Positions 26,924 through 36,131 are shown, counted from the stretch's first letter. The stretch is 64,000 nt of DNA from CAJXZP01 sp041563475 (GCA_041563475.1 JBFFMY010000007.1:1-64000); one strand, 5' to 3'. Notes: a model not told the origin generated them from the letters alone. Made by a program: numbers and translations.

Positions 26924-27325
26924 ATGGGTTCAAGAAAAAAAATCAAAGCTGAGGCAGCTAAAGATGCGCGTAAAACATATTACGTAGCTAAATTGAATAA
27001 CTGCCCAACTAGTCCGCGAAAAATGAGACTGGTGGCTGACCTAGTTAGAGGTATGGATGTGCAGAAAGCTTCTGCCGTTCTTCAATTCTCTAAAAAGGAA
27101 GCGTCTATTAGAATGGAGAAATTATTAAGATCTGCCATTGCAAATTACGAGGTTAAGTCTGGTAATAGCTGGGAAGATGCTAATTTGTTCATTAAAGAAG
27201 TAAAAGTAGATGGAGGAAGAATGCTGAAACGTATTCAACCTGCACCACAAGGACGTGCGCACAGAGTGCGTAAAAGATCAAATCACGTTACTTTAGTAGT
27301 AGACGCTAAAACTGAGGATAAATAA
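26924..27325 (+). CDS. rplV: 50S ribosomal protein L22
   Basis: Tunnel constriction protein. 133 residues with an N-terminal extension of about 20 residues (MGSRKKIKAEAAKDARK) ahead of the usual start. The loop motif LKRIQPAPQGRAHRVRKRSNH is intact, with no sign of macrolide-resistance deletions. Confidence 0.97.
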   Translation: MGSRKKIKAEAAKDARKTYYVAKLNNCPTSPRKMRLVADLVRGMDVQKASAVLQFSKKEASIRMEKLLRSAIANYEVKSGNSWEDANLFIKEVKVDGGRMLKRIQPAPQGRAHRVRKRSNHVTLVVDAKTEDK

Positions 27326-27326
27326 G

Positions 27327-28037
27327 ATGGGACAAAAGACAAATCCAATAGCTAACCGATTAGGTTTTATTCGTGGCTGGGACTCAGCATGGTACGGAGG
27401 AAATGATTACGGAGATAGATTAGCAGAAGATTACCAAATTAGAAGATACTTATATGCAAGATTGCGTAAAGCGAGTATTTCTAGAATTATAATTGAGAGA
27501 ACGTTAAAGTTAATCACAGTTACTGTTAATACTGCTCGTCCTGGAATTATCATCGGAAAAGGTGGTTCTGAAGTTGACAAATTAAAAGAGGAGTTAAAAA
27601 AGATTACTTCAAACGAAGTTCAAATTAACATCTTTGAAATTAAACGTCCAGAACTTGAAGCCCGTTTAGTTGCTGAAAGTGTTGCACGTCAAATAGAAGG
27701 TCGTATTTCTTACAGAAGAGCAATAAAAATGTCTATTCAGTCCACCATGAGAATGGGAGCTGAAGGTATTAAAGTGCAAATTTCTGGTAGATTGAATGGT
27801 GCAGAGATGGCCCGTTCTGAAAACTACAAAGAAGGACGTACCCCTTTACATACTTTTCGTGCGAATATTGATTATGCATTGGTTGAAGCACATACAACTT
27901 ACGGTCGTATTGGTGTGAAAGTTTGGATCTGTAATGGTGAGGTTTACGGTAAACGTGACTTATCGCCAAACATTGGAGCTAAACAAAAAGGACCAAAATC
28001 TGCACCGAAAGGGAAATTTAGAGGTAGAAGAAAATAA
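27327..28037 (+). CDS. rpsC: 30S ribosomal protein S3
   Basis: mRNA-entry helicase protein with an N-terminal KH domain (PGIIIGKGGSEVDKL carries the GxxG loop). 236 residues with a basic C-terminal tail. Begins one base after the rplV stop codon. Confidence 0.97.
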   Translation: MGQKTNPIANRLGFIRGWDSAWYGGNDYGDRLAEDYQIRRYLYARLRKASISRIIIERTLKLITVTVNTARPGIIIGKGGSEVDKLKEELKKITSNEVQINIFEIKRPELEARLVAESVARQIEGRISYRRAIKMSIQSTMRMGAEGIKVQISGRLNGAEMARSENYKEGRTPLHTFRANIDYALVEAHTTYGRIGVKVWICNGEVYGKRDLSPNIGAKQKGPKSAPKGKFRGRRK

Positions 28038-28062
28038 TTACGGACTGTAAAGTATAATTGAA

Positions 28063-28482
28063 ATGTTACAACCAAAAAAGGTAAGACGTAGAAGAGTCCA
28101 GAAAGGAAGAGTAAAGGGTTTAGCTCATAGAGGTAGCACTGTTGCTTTCGGTTCTTTCGGAATCAAAGCTTTGGAAATGGGTAGATTAACTTCAAGACAA
28201 ATTGAAGCTGCTCGTATCGCAATGACTCGTCACATGAAACGTGAAGGTCAAGTATGGATTAGAATATTCCCTGACACACCTATTACAAGTAAACCTGCAG
28301 AGGTTCGTATGGGTAAAGGTAAGGGAGCACTAGATCACTGGGTGTGTAAAATCAAACCAGGAAGAATCTTATATGAATTAGAAGGTGTTAGTGTTGACGT
28401 TGCTAAAGAAGCGTTACGTTTAGGTGCTCAGAAACTTCCAATGAAATGCAAATTTGTGATTCGTAAAGATTATCAAGCTTAA
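28063..28482 (+). CDS. rplP: 50S ribosomal protein L16
   Basis: Binds the A-site finger and helps position tRNA. 139 residues, starting MLQPKKVRRRRVQKGR, with the conserved EVRMGKGKGALDHWV loop. Confidence 0.97.
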   Translation: MLQPKKVRRRRVQKGRVKGLAHRGSTVAFGSFGIKALEMGRLTSRQIEAARIAMTRHMKREGQVWIRIFPDTPITSKPAEVRMGKGKGALDHWVCKIKPGRILYELEGVSVDVAKEALRLGAQKLPMKCKFVIRKDYQA

Positions 28483-28493
28483 TATTGAAGGAG

Positions 28494-28697
28494 ATGAAAC
28501 AATCAGAAATTAAAGAGCTTACCACAGACGAGGTTGTGGAAAAAATCGAAGTGGAAACGGCTACCCTTCAGAAATTGAAAATTATGCACGTGGTATCTCC
28601 ATTGGAGAATCCATTGAAAATACGTGATGCTAGAAGAAACGTTGCACGTTTGAAATCTGAGTATTCTCGAAGAGCAGCAACAGAAAATAAAGGTTAG
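28494..28697 (+). CDS. rpmC: 50S ribosomal protein L29
   Basis: Small tunnel-exit protein of 67 residues. I set the start at the ATG at 28494 (MKQSEIKELT), the family's usual beginning; a TTG three codons upstream is less likely. A rare AAGGAG sits directly before the ATG, too close for normal Shine-Dalgarno spacing. NPLKIRDARRNVARLKS is the conserved C-terminal helix. Confidence 0.94.
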   Translation: MKQSEIKELTTDEVVEKIEVETATLQKLKIMHVVSPLENPLKIRDARRNVARLKSEYSRRAATENKG

Positions 28698-28700
28698 ACC

Positions 28701-28955
28701 ATGGAAAGGAACCTGAGAAAAGAAAGAATTGGGGTAGTATCCTCTAACAAAATGGAGAAATCTATTGTTGTTATGATCGAGCGTAAAGTTAAGCACCCTA
28801 TGTATGGAAAATTCGTTAAGCAGTCATCAAAATTTGTGGCGCATGACGAAAAAAATGAATGTAACATTGGCGATACAGTTAAGATCATGGAAACAAGAAA
28901 ATTATCCAAAAATAAAAATTGGAGACTTGTTGAAGTTCTTGAAAAAGCTAAGTAA
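28701..28955 (+). CDS. rpsQ: 30S ribosomal protein S17
   Basis: Primary 16S 5'-domain binder. 84 residues with an OB fold; GVVSSNKMEKSIVVMIERKVKHPMYGK and NIGDTVKIMETRKLSKNKNWRL are typical. Confidence 0.97.
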   Translation: MERNLRKERIGVVSSNKMEKSIVVMIERKVKHPMYGKFVKQSSKFVAHDEKNECNIGDTVKIMETRKLSKNKNWRLVEVLEKAK

Positions 28956-28979
28956 TAACTAATAGAGTATAAAGTAGTC

Positions 28980-29348
28980 ATGGTACAAACGGAATCAAGA
29001 TTAAAAGTTGCTGATAACAGTGGAGCCAAAGAAGTTCTAGTTATTAGAGTTCTAGGAGGAACTAAACGAAGATATGCTTCTATTGGTGATAAAGTTGTTG
29101 TTACTATAAAGCAAGCATTGCCAAATGGTGGCGTAAAGAAAGGGTCTGTTTCCCCAGCGGTTGTTGTTAGAACTAAAAAGGAAATACGCAGACCTGACGG
29201 AACTTATATTCGTTTTGACGATAATGCTGTTGTGTTGCTTAATGCAGCGGGCGAAATGAGAGGAACACGTATTTTCGGTCCTGTTGCTCGTGAGTTACGT
29301 GATAAGCAGTTCATGAAAATTGTATCTCTAGCACCAGAAGTGCTTTAA
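28980..29348 (+). CDS. rplN: 50S ribosomal protein L14
   Basis: Interface protein of 122 residues. MVQTESRLKVADNSGAKEVL at the start and RIFGPVARELRD near the end are conserved. First gene of the spc group. Confidence 0.98.
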   Translation: MVQTESRLKVADNSGAKEVLVIRVLGGTKRRYASIGDKVVVTIKQALPNGGVKKGSVSPAVVVRTKKEIRRPDGTYIRFDDNAVVLLNAAGEMRGTRIFGPVARELRDKQFMKIVSLAPEVL

Positions 29349-29360
29349 TTATTGAGGATT

Positions 29361-29681
29361 ATGAAAAATAAACTTCACATAAAAATTGGTGATAACGTAA
29401 TGGTTGTCGCTGGTAATGAGAAAGGAAATACTGGCAAAGTGCTAGGATTTAATAAGAAACGTGATAGAGCTTTGGTTGAAGGGTTGAACATGGTTAAAAA
29501 ACATGTTAAGCCATCTGCAACTAGCCCACAAGGTGGAATTGAAGAAAACGAAGGTGGAATTCATATGTCTAACCTTATGGTTGTTGATAGCAAAGGAATT
29601 CCTACACGTACTATTCGTAAATCAGATACTAACGGAGAAAAAGTAAGATTCTCTGTTAAGTCAAATATAGAGATTAAGTGA
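29361..29681 (+). CDS. rplX: 50S ribosomal protein L24
   Basis: Assembly-initiator protein with a KOW motif (DNVMVVAGNEKGNTGKVLGF). 106 residues from the ATG at 29361; a TTG at 29352 is possible but adds nothing conserved. Its TGA overlaps the rplE ATG by one base. Confidence 0.95.
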   Translation: MKNKLHIKIGDNVMVVAGNEKGNTGKVLGFNKKRDRALVEGLNMVKKHVKPSATSPQGGIEENEGGIHMSNLMVVDSKGIPTRTIRKSDTNGEKVRFSVKSNIEIK

Positions 29682-30226
29682 TGGGATATACACCAAATCT
29701 AAAAGCGAAATATAACGATGAGATCGTTCCTGCTTTGAAAGAGAAATTCTCTTACACAAGTGTTATGCAGGTGCCTAAATTGACTAAAATTGTTTTAAGT
29801 CAAGGTGTTGGTAAAGCAACTACTGATAAAAAATTAGTAGAGAATGCAGTAAATGAAATGACCATGATTACCGGTCAAAAAGCATTTGCAACCAATTCTA
29901 AGAAGGACGTTTCTAACTTTAAGTTACGTAAGGGAATGCCAGTTGGCGCCAAAGTAACTTTACGTAGTGATAGAATGTATGAGTTTCTTGAAAGATTTTT
30001 AAGAGTTGCTCTACCACGTACACGTGATTTTAGAGGAATCAATAATAAATTAGATGGAAGGGGTAACTACAATGTAGGTATCAAAGAACAAATCATGTTT
30101 CCTGAAATTGATATTGATAAGATTCCAAATATTACAGGTATGGATATCACATTCGTTACTACTGCTAAGACAGATGAGGAAGGTTTCGAATTATTAAAGA
30201 ACTTTGGATTTCCATTTAAAAAATAA
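29681..30226 (+). CDS. rplE: 50S ribosomal protein L5
   Basis: Central protuberance protein that binds 5S rRNA. 181 residues from the ATG at 29681, which overlaps the rplX stop (TGATG). RTRDFRGINNKLDGRGNYNVGIKEQ is the conserved 5S-binding loop. Confidence 0.97.
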   Translation: MGYTPNLKAKYNDEIVPALKEKFSYTSVMQVPKLTKIVLSQGVGKATTDKKLVENAVNEMTMITGQKAFATNSKKDVSNFKLRKGMPVGAKVTLRSDRMYEFLERFLRVALPRTRDFRGINNKLDGRGNYNVGIKEQIMFPEIDIDKIPNITGMDITFVTTAKTDEEGFELLKNFGFPFKK

Positions 30227-30234
30227 GTATTGAG

Positions 30235-30504
30235 ATGGCAAAAGAATCAATGAAAGCGAGAGAGCGTAAACGCGCTGCTATGATTAGCAAATTCGCTGAG
30301 AAAAGAGCTCGCTTAAAAGCGGAAGGAGAATGGGAAGAATTACAAAAACTTCCGAAAAATTCCTCTTCAGTACGCGCGCATAACCGTTGTAAAATAACAG
30401 GTCGTCCGAGAGGATATATGCGTCATTTTGGAGTTTCAAGGGTTACCTTTAGAGAGTTGGCTTCACAAGGGCTTATTCCTGGAGTGAAGAAAGCAAGTTG
30501 GTAA
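30235..30504 (+). CDS. rpsN: 30S ribosomal protein S14 (long, zinc-free type)
   Basis: 89 residues, the long form of S14. It lacks the CxxC-x12-CxxC zinc ribbon of the short form, having a single Cys in the segment RAHNRCKITGRPRGYMRHFG, so it needs no zinc. Eight bases after rplE. Confidence 0.97.
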   Translation: MAKESMKARERKRAAMISKFAEKRARLKAEGEWEELQKLPKNSSSVRAHNRCKITGRPRGYMRHFGVSRVTFRELASQGLIPGVKKASW

Positions 30505-30531
30505 AAATTTAACGATATTAATTAGACAGGA

Positions 30532-30927
30532 ATGACTGATCCAATCGCAGATTATTTGACCAGAATTAGGAATGCACAAAAAGCGGGACACCGTGTTGTT
30601 GAGATTCCATCATCTGGCATGAAAAAAGAAATGACAAAGATTCTATTTGATAAGGGATACATCCTTAATTACAAATTTGAATCTAATATTCCAGGTGGAA
30701 TTATTAAAGTCGCATTGAAATATGATAGAGAAACGAAAGAAGCCGCTATCAAAAAGTTAACTAGAATTAGTAAACCCGGTTTAAGAAAATACGTAAACGC
30801 TGAAAATTTGCCACGTGTTTTGAACGGATTAGGTATTGCTATTGTCTCAACATCTAAAGGTGTTATTACAGATAAAGAAGCTAGAAAACTGAACGTAGGT
30901 GGTGAAGTAATTTGTTCTATTTACTAA
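30532..30927 (+). CDS. rpsH: 30S ribosomal protein S8
   Basis: Central-domain binder of 131 residues. MTDPIADYLTRIRNA at the start and the STSKGVITDKEARKLNVGGEVIC C-terminal half are conserved. In E. coli S8 is the translational repressor of the spc operon. Confidence 0.97.
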   Translation: MTDPIADYLTRIRNAQKAGHRVVEIPSSGMKKEMTKILFDKGYILNYKFESNIPGGIIKVALKYDRETKEAAIKKLTRISKPGLRKYVNAENLPRVLNGLGIAIVSTSKGVITDKEARKLNVGGEVICSIY

Positions 30928-30937
30928 AAGAAAGAAA

Positions 30938-31489
30938 ATGTCAAGAATAGGAAATTTACCAATAGCTATTCCGCAAGGTGTTACCTTTTCCATTGAAGGA
31001 GATGTTGTAACCGTAAAAGGTCCAAAAGGTGAGCTTACTCAAACCATTGATCAAGCGATTTCAGTTAAGGAAGAAGAAGGAAATATTGTTGTGACACGCG
31101 CAACGGAATCTAAAGACCACAAAGCAAAACATGGTTTAACACGTTCTTTGATCAATAATATGGTTGAAGGTGTAAACGTTGGTTATACTAAGGTTATGGA
31201 GCTTGTGGGTGTTGGATTTAGAGCGGCAATATCAGGTCAGAATTTAGAATTGTCATTAGGCTATTCTCATGGTATCATGTTTGTTTTACCCAAAGAAGTT
31301 TCTTGTACTGCTGTATCGGAAAGAGGTAAGGCACCAATTGTGACTTTTGAGTCTCACGACAAACAATTGATTGGAATGATTGCTGCAAAACTTAGATCGT
31401 TACGTAAACCGGAACCATACAAAGGAAAAGGTATTCGTTTCAAAGGTGAACAAATTCGTAGAAAAGCTGGTAAAACAGCCGCTAAATAA
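30938..31489 (+). CDS. rplF: 50S ribosomal protein L6
   Basis: Protein near the sarcin-ricin loop. 183 residues with two repeated RNA-binding domains and the C-terminal signature PEPYKGKGIRFKGE. Confidence 0.98.
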   Translation: MSRIGNLPIAIPQGVTFSIEGDVVTVKGPKGELTQTIDQAISVKEEEGNIVVTRATESKDHKAKHGLTRSLINNMVEGVNVGYTKVMELVGVGFRAAISGQNLELSLGYSHGIMFVLPKEVSCTAVSERGKAPIVTFESHDKQLIGMIAAKLRSLRKPEPYKGKGIRFKGEQIRRKAGKTAAK

Positions 31490-31498
31490 TATTAGATC

Positions 31499-31849
31499 AT
31501 GGCTATAACTAAAGTAGAGCGTAGAGCTAGAATTAAAAGAAGAGTTAGAAAAAATATTTTTGGTACGACTGAAATGCCGAGATTAAGCATTTTTAGAAGT
31601 AACAAAGAATTTTATGCTCAAGTAATTGAGGATGTTAACGGAAAAACTCTTGTTGCGGCTAGTTCATTAAACATAAAGTCAGAAGGACTGAATAAAATTG
31701 AAGTAGCAAAAGCTGTTGGAGCAGAGTTAGCAAAAAGAGCTAAAGAAGCAAAAATAGAAGCTGTTGTTTTTGACCGTAACGGATTTTTATATCACGGTCG
31801 TATTAAGTCATTTGCTGACGGAGCCAGAGAAGCTGGATTAAAATTTTAA
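31499..31849 (+). CDS. rplR: 50S ribosomal protein L18
   Basis: 5S rRNA-binding protein, 116 residues. RLSIFRSNKEFYAQVI and the C-terminal FDRNGFLYHGRIKSFADGAREAGLKF are typical. Confidence 0.97.
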   Translation: MAITKVERRARIKRRVRKNIFGTTEMPRLSIFRSNKEFYAQVIEDVNGKTLVAASSLNIKSEGLNKIEVAKAVGAELAKRAKEAKIEAVVFDRNGFLYHGRIKSFADGAREAGLKF

Positions 31850-31871
31850 TTACCATCATAGTTAAGTAAGT

Positions 31872-32375
31872 ATGAAGCAAGTTAGATCAACAGAGTCAGA
31901 ATTAAAAGACACAGTTGTAAAAATTAGAAGGGTTACTAAAGTAACAAAAGGTGGTCGTACATTCGGATTTTCAGCAGTAGTTGTTGTTGGAGATGAAGCA
32001 GGTGTAGTAGGTTACGGATTAGGGAAATCTAAAGAAGTAATTGGTGCTATTGCTAAAGGAATGGATGTTGCAAAAAAGAATTTAATTAAAGTTCCAATTG
32101 CAAAAGGTACAATTCCACACGCACAATTAGGAAAGCATGGTGGTGCCGTAGTTTTAATTAAACCTGCTGCCCATGGTACAGGAGTAATTGCTGGTGGTGC
32201 GATGCGTGCAGTATTGGAAAGCGTTGGAATTACGGACGTATTAGCAAAATCAAAAGGATCTTCGAATCCTGTAAATGTAGTTAAAGCAACTATTGACGCT
32301 CTTGCGAATTTATCGGATGCTAATTCAGTTGCAAAACGAAGAGGTGTTTCATTAGAAAAAGTGTACAACGGATAA
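31872..32375 (+). CDS. rpsE: 30S ribosomal protein S5
   Basis: Decoding-fidelity and mRNA-helicase protein, 167 residues. VTKGGRTFGFSAVVVVGDEAGVVGYGLGKSKEV is the S5 double-stranded RNA domain, with the spectinomycin loop unaltered as far as can be seen. Confidence 0.98.
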   Translation: MKQVRSTESELKDTVVKIRRVTKVTKGGRTFGFSAVVVVGDEAGVVGYGLGKSKEVIGAIAKGMDVAKKNLIKVPIAKGTIPHAQLGKHGGAVVLIKPAAHGTGVIAGGAMRAVLESVGITDVLAKSKGSSNPVNVVKATIDALANLSDANSVAKRRGVSLEKVYNG

Positions 32376-32385
32376 TAGAGAAGAA

Positions 32386-32568
32386 ATGGCTAAGATTAAA
32401 GTTACACAAAGAAGGTCTGTTATTAGAAGACCTGGAGATCAAAAAGACACGATTATTGCCTTAGGTTTGAAGGGAATCAATAAAAGTGTTGTACACGAAG
32501 GAACTCCACAAATTTTAGGTATGGTAAATAAGGTAAAACACCTTGTTACTATAGAAGACGTAAAGTAA
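32386..32568 (+). CDS. rpmD: 50S ribosomal protein L30
   Basis: 60-residue protein starting MAKIKVTQRRSVIRRPGDQ; standard bacterial form, between rpsE and rplO. Confidence 0.96.
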   Translation: MAKIKVTQRRSVIRRPGDQKDTIIALGLKGINKSVVHEGTPQILGMVNKVKHLVTIEDVK

Positions 32569-32581
32569 AATAATATTTATC

Positions 32582-33031
32582 ATGGATTTAAGTAATCTAA
32601 CACCTGCCGAAGGGGCAGTAAAAAGTGAAGGCAAGCGATTAGGTCGCGGACAAGGTTCAGGTAAAGGTGGAACAGCAGCTCGTGGACACAAAGGTGCAAA
32701 ATCACGTTCTGGGTATTCTAAAAAAGTTGGTTTTGAAGGTGGTCAAATGCCTTTGCAACGTAGAGTTCCTAAGTTTGGTTTTAAAAATGTAAATCGCGTA
32801 GAATATACTCCAATTAACTTGGATGTAATTCAAGGGTTTATTGAAGAATCAAATGTTGATACCATTACTATTGATGATTTAGTAGTTAGAGGGTTAGTTG
32901 GAACCAATGATCTTGTAAAAGTTCTTGGTAGAGGTGAACTTAAAACTAAAGTTGTTATTGAGGCCAATAAATTTTCGGCTAGCGCAATTGCAGCAATTGA
33001 AAAACTTGGTGGAGAAGCCAAAATAGTTTAA
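32582..33031 (+). CDS. rplO: 50S ribosomal protein L15
   Basis: Late-assembly protein of 149 residues. GKRLGRGQGSGKGGTAARGHKGAKSR is the Gly/Lys-rich N-terminal extension and FEGGQMPLQRRVPKFGF the conserved core. secY starts 3 bases after its stop. Confidence 0.97.
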   Translation: MDLSNLTPAEGAVKSEGKRLGRGQGSGKGGTAARGHKGAKSRSGYSKKVGFEGGQMPLQRRVPKFGFKNVNRVEYTPINLDVIQGFIEESNVDTITIDDLVVRGLVGTNDLVKVLGRGELKTKVVIEANKFSASAIAAIEKLGGEAKIV

Positions 33032-33034
33032 TTG

Positions 33035-34366
33035 ATGAATAAGTTTTTTCAGACAATCGCAAACATCTTCAAAATTGAAGAACTTAGAAATAGAATCCTT
33101 TTAACATTGGGTTTTATTGCTATTTATAGATTAGGTTCATTCGTAGTTTTACCAGGTGTTGATACCAATATCTTAGGTCAAAATGAAGCTACAGGATTAG
33201 CCGCTTTACTTAATTTATTTGCAGGTGGTGCGTTTTCTCGTGCATCTGTATTTGCTTTGGGTATTATGCCGTATATCTCGGCATCTATTGTGATGCAATT
33301 GCTTGGAATAGCAGTGCCATCAGTACAAAAATTACAAAAGGACGGAGAAAGTGGTCGTAATAAAATTAATCAGTGGACGAGATGGTTAACTGTATTAATT
33401 ACTTTAGGACAAGCGCCAGGTTACCTTGCAACTCAAGTTCCTAGTAACGCAATCGTTAATCCAGGGTTCTTCTCATTTACTTTACCAGCCATTATCATTT
33501 TATCTTCCGGTACATTATTCGTAATGTGGTTGGGTGAAAAAATTACAGATAAGGGTATTGGAAATGGAATATCATTAATAATTATGATTGGAATTATTGC
33601 CAATCTTCCTACCGCTTTCTTAACAGAGTGGGAACAACAAATGGGAGATATTGGTGGTGGACTTATCGTAGTGCTTATTGAATTAGCAATATTACTGTTT
33701 GTTATTTTAATAACCATATTACTAGTACAAGGAGTGCGTAGGGTTCCAATTCAATTTGCTAAAAAAATTATGGGAATTCAAAATGTTGGCGGTGCTCGAC
33801 AGTTTATTCCTTTGAAAGTAAATGCTGCTGGAGTAATGCCTATCATTTTCGCGCAAGCATTAATGATGTTACCAATTACTTTAGTGGGGTTGTCACAAAG
33901 TGATGCTATGACAAGTTTTGCAGCCATGTTTAGTGATATTAGTGGCTTTTGGTATAATTTCTCATTCGCAATTTTGATTATTGTATTTACCTATTTCTAT
34001 ACGGCAATTACAGTTAATCCACAGCAAATGGCAGATGACCTTAAGAAGAATGGTGGTTTCGTTCCGGGTGTTAAACCGGGTAGAGATACATCTGATTTTT
34101 TAGATACTATTTTGTCGAAAATTACATTGCCAGGATCTATTTTTCTAGCAATTATTGCAATATTACCTGCATTTGCTATTAAGGCAGGCGTATCGCAAAG
34201 TTTCTCTTATTTTTTCGGTGGAACTTCTCTACTTATTATGGTAGGGGTTATTTTAGATACATTACAACAAATTGAAAGTTATTTATTGATGCGTCATTAT
34301 GATGGACTGACTGAGTCGGGTAAATTAAAAGGACGTTCAACAGGGGCTTTCGGTGGAATAGCATAA
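33035..34366 (+). CDS. secY: Preprotein translocase subunit SecY
   Basis: Channel of the Sec export pathway in the inner membrane, 443 residues with about ten transmembrane helices. LFAGGAFSRASVFALGIMPYISASIVMQL (plug and helix 2) and NPQQMADDLKKNGGFVPGVKPG (cytoplasmic loop) are conserved. The start is set at the ATG at 33035; the preceding TTG codon is not needed. Confidence 0.97.
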   Translation: MNKFFQTIANIFKIEELRNRILLTLGFIAIYRLGSFVVLPGVDTNILGQNEATGLAALLNLFAGGAFSRASVFALGIMPYISASIVMQLLGIAVPSVQKLQKDGESGRNKINQWTRWLTVLITLGQAPGYLATQVPSNAIVNPGFFSFTLPAIIILSSGTLFVMWLGEKITDKGIGNGISLIIMIGIIANLPTAFLTEWEQQMGDIGGGLIVVLIELAILLFVILITILLVQGVRRVPIQFAKKIMGIQNVGGARQFIPLKVNAAGVMPIIFAQALMMLPITLVGLSQSDAMTSFAAMFSDISGFWYNFSFAILIIVFTYFYTAITVNPQQMADDLKKNGGFVPGVKPGRDTSDFLDTILSKITLPGSIFLAIIAILPAFAIKAGVSQSFSYFFGGTSLLIMVGVILDTLQQIESYLLMRHYDGLTESGKLKGRSTGAFGGIA

Positions 34367-34376
34367 TAAACGTAAA

Positions 34377-34595
34377 ATGGGAAAAACACCTTCAATAGAG
34401 CAAGATGGAACCATTAAGGAAGCACTTTCAAACGCAATGTTTAGAGTGGAACTTGAAAATGGTCACGTTATAACCGCTCATATTTCTGGTAAAATGAGAA
34501 TGCATTACATTAAAATTTTACCTGGAGATAAAGTGAAAGTCGAAATGTCCCCTTACGATTTATCAAAAGGAAGAATTACTTATAGATATAAATAA
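34377..34595 (+). CDS. infA: Translation initiation factor IF-1
   Basis: 72-residue OB-fold factor that occupies the A site during initiation. IEQDGTIKEALSNAMFRVELENGHVITAHISGKMR is diagnostic. The map and adk genes that lie between secY and infA in some bacteria are absent. Confidence 0.97.
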   Translation: MGKTPSIEQDGTIKEALSNAMFRVELENGHVITAHISGKMRMHYIKILPGDKVKVEMSPYDLSKGRITYRYK

Positions 34596-34603
34596 TAGAA
34601 ACC

Positions 34604-34720
34604 ATGAAGGTTCGCGCATCAATTAAAAAGAGAAGTTCTGATTGTAAGATCGTTAGACGTAAAGGACGCCTCTACGTAATCAACAAAAAGAACCCTAAGT
34701 TTAAACAAAGACAGGGATAA
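34604..34720 (+). CDS. rpmJ: 50S ribosomal protein L36 (zinc-free type)
   Basis: A 38-residue protein, MKVRASIKKRSS to KQRQG. Of the four zinc ligands of the classic form (Cys11, Cys14, Cys27, His33) only Cys14 remains; the others are Ser11, Asn27 and Phe33. It is therefore the C-minus form that works without zinc. It lies between infA and rpsM, where L36 is expected. Confidence 0.96.
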   Translation: MKVRASIKKRSSDCKIVRRKGRLYVINKKNPKFKQRQG

Positions 34721-34732
34721 AATTTAACTAGT

Positions 34733-35110
34733 ATGGCTAGGATAGCAGGAAATGATTTACCCGTTAACAAAAAGGGTAGAATTGGATTAACTTACATTTT
34801 TGGAGTAGGTCATTCAACAGCAAAGAAACTGTTGATGGAATTAAACATTGATCCGGATAAAAAAATCCAGGATTGGAATGATGAAGAGCTTACATCGATA
34901 AGGGCTTATATTACTGACAACATTAGAGTTGAAGGTGTTTTGCGTTCTGAAATTCAAATGAACATTAAGCGATTAATGGACATTGGTTCTCAAAGAGGGA
35001 TTCGCCATCGTGCGGGATTACCTTTAAGAGGTCAAAGAACCAAAAATAACTCTCGTACAAGAAAAGGAAAAAGAAAAACTGTTGCTAACAAAAAGAAAGC
35101 AACTAAATAG
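34733..35110 (+). CDS. rpsM: 30S ribosomal protein S13
   Basis: Head protein contacting tRNA and S19, 125 residues. MARIAGNDLPVNKKGRIGLTYIFGVG and RHRAGLPLRGQRTKNNSRTRKG are conserved. First gene of the alpha group. Confidence 0.98.
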   Translation: MARIAGNDLPVNKKGRIGLTYIFGVGHSTAKKLLMELNIDPDKKIQDWNDEELTSIRAYITDNIRVEGVLRSEIQMNIKRLMDIGSQRGIRHRAGLPLRGQRTKNNSRTRKGKRKTVANKKKATK

Positions 35111-35119
35111 TAGTAAGCT

Positions 35120-35503
35120 ATGGCTAAATCGACTTCAAAAAAGAGAAAGGTTAGAGTTGATGCGTTGGGGCAAGTGCATGTGCATTCGTCTTTTAACAAC
35201 ATCATCATCTCAATCACAAACGCTAACGGACAAGTTATTTCTTGGTCGTCTGCAGGTAAATTAGGATTTAGAGGCTCTAAGAAAAACACTCCATATGCTG
35301 CACAAGTTGCCGCTGAGGATTGTTGTAAGGTAGCCTTTGAAGCTGGAATGCGTAAAGCGAAAGCATACGTAAGAGGCCCAGGTGCCGGTAGAGAATCTGC
35401 AATTCGTACAATCCACAACAATGGGATTGAGGTTACTGAAATCATTGATGTAACACCAATGCCTCATAATGGTTGTCGCCCACCTAAGAAAAGAAGGGTT
35501 TAA
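35120..35503 (+). CDS. rpsK: 30S ribosomal protein S11
   Basis: Platform protein of 127 residues. VHVHSSFNNIIISITNANGQVISWSSAG and MPHNGCRPPKKRRV at the end are diagnostic. Confidence 0.98.
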   Translation: MAKSTSKKRKVRVDALGQVHVHSSFNNIIISITNANGQVISWSSAGKLGFRGSKKNTPYAAQVAAEDCCKVAFEAGMRKAKAYVRGPGAGRESAIRTIHNNGIEVTEIIDVTPMPHNGCRPPKKRRV

Positions 35504-35525
35504 TTAATTTAGAGAATAGAATAAA

Positions 35526-36131
35526 ATGGCTAGATATAGAGGACCAAAATCGAAAATTGCAAGAAAGTTCAAAGAACCAATTTTCGGCCCTGATAAAGTA
35601 CTAGAAAGACGTAATTTTCCTCCAGGACAACACGGTCCTAACAAAAGGAGACCAAAACAATCGGAGTATGCGGTGCAATTAGCTGAAAAGCAAAAAGCAA
35701 AATATACTTACGGTATTTTAGAAAAGCAATTCTCAAATTTATTTAAGAAAGCTTCCGCTAAAACAGGTATTACTGGTGAGGTATTATTACAACTTTGTGA
35801 GTCAAGATTAGACAATACGGTATTCAGAATGGGTATTTCAAGTACTCGTGATGGTGCACGTCAATTTGTTTCGCATCGTCACATAACCGTGAACGGAAAA
35901 ATTGTTAACATACCTTCTTACCAATTGAAAGCGGGAGATATTGTTGCTGTTCGAGAAAAATCGAAATCACTTACTGTAATTATCGATTCTGTTAATGCAA
36001 ATGGGAAAAGTTACCCATGGATTGAGTTTGATAAAGCTGATCTAGTTGGTAAGTTTATGAGCATTCCAGAAAGAACTGATATTCCTGAGAATATCAAGGA
36101 ACATTTGATAGTTGAGTTGTATTCTAAATAA
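35526..36131 (+). CDS. rpsD: 30S ribosomal protein S4
   Basis: Primary 16S binder, 201 residues with an S4 RNA-binding domain (ESRLDNTVFRMGISSTRDGARQFVSHRHITVNG). The N-terminus lacks the CxxC zinc pair of some S4 proteins, so it is the zinc-free form. Confidence 0.98.
   Translation: MARYRGPKSKIARKFKEPIFGPDKVLERRNFPPGQHGPNKRRPKQSEYAVQLAEKQKAKYTYGILEKQFSNLFKKASAKTGITGEVLLQLCESRLDNTVFRMGISSTRDGARQFVSHRHITVNGKIVNIPSYQLKAGDIVAVREKSKSLTVIIDSVNANGKSYPWIEFDKADLVGKFMSIPERTDIPENIKEHLIVELYSK

Noticed and set aside
35032..35445. Minus-strand open frame opposite rpsM-rpsK
   Set aside because: Antisense shadow of ribosomal genes.
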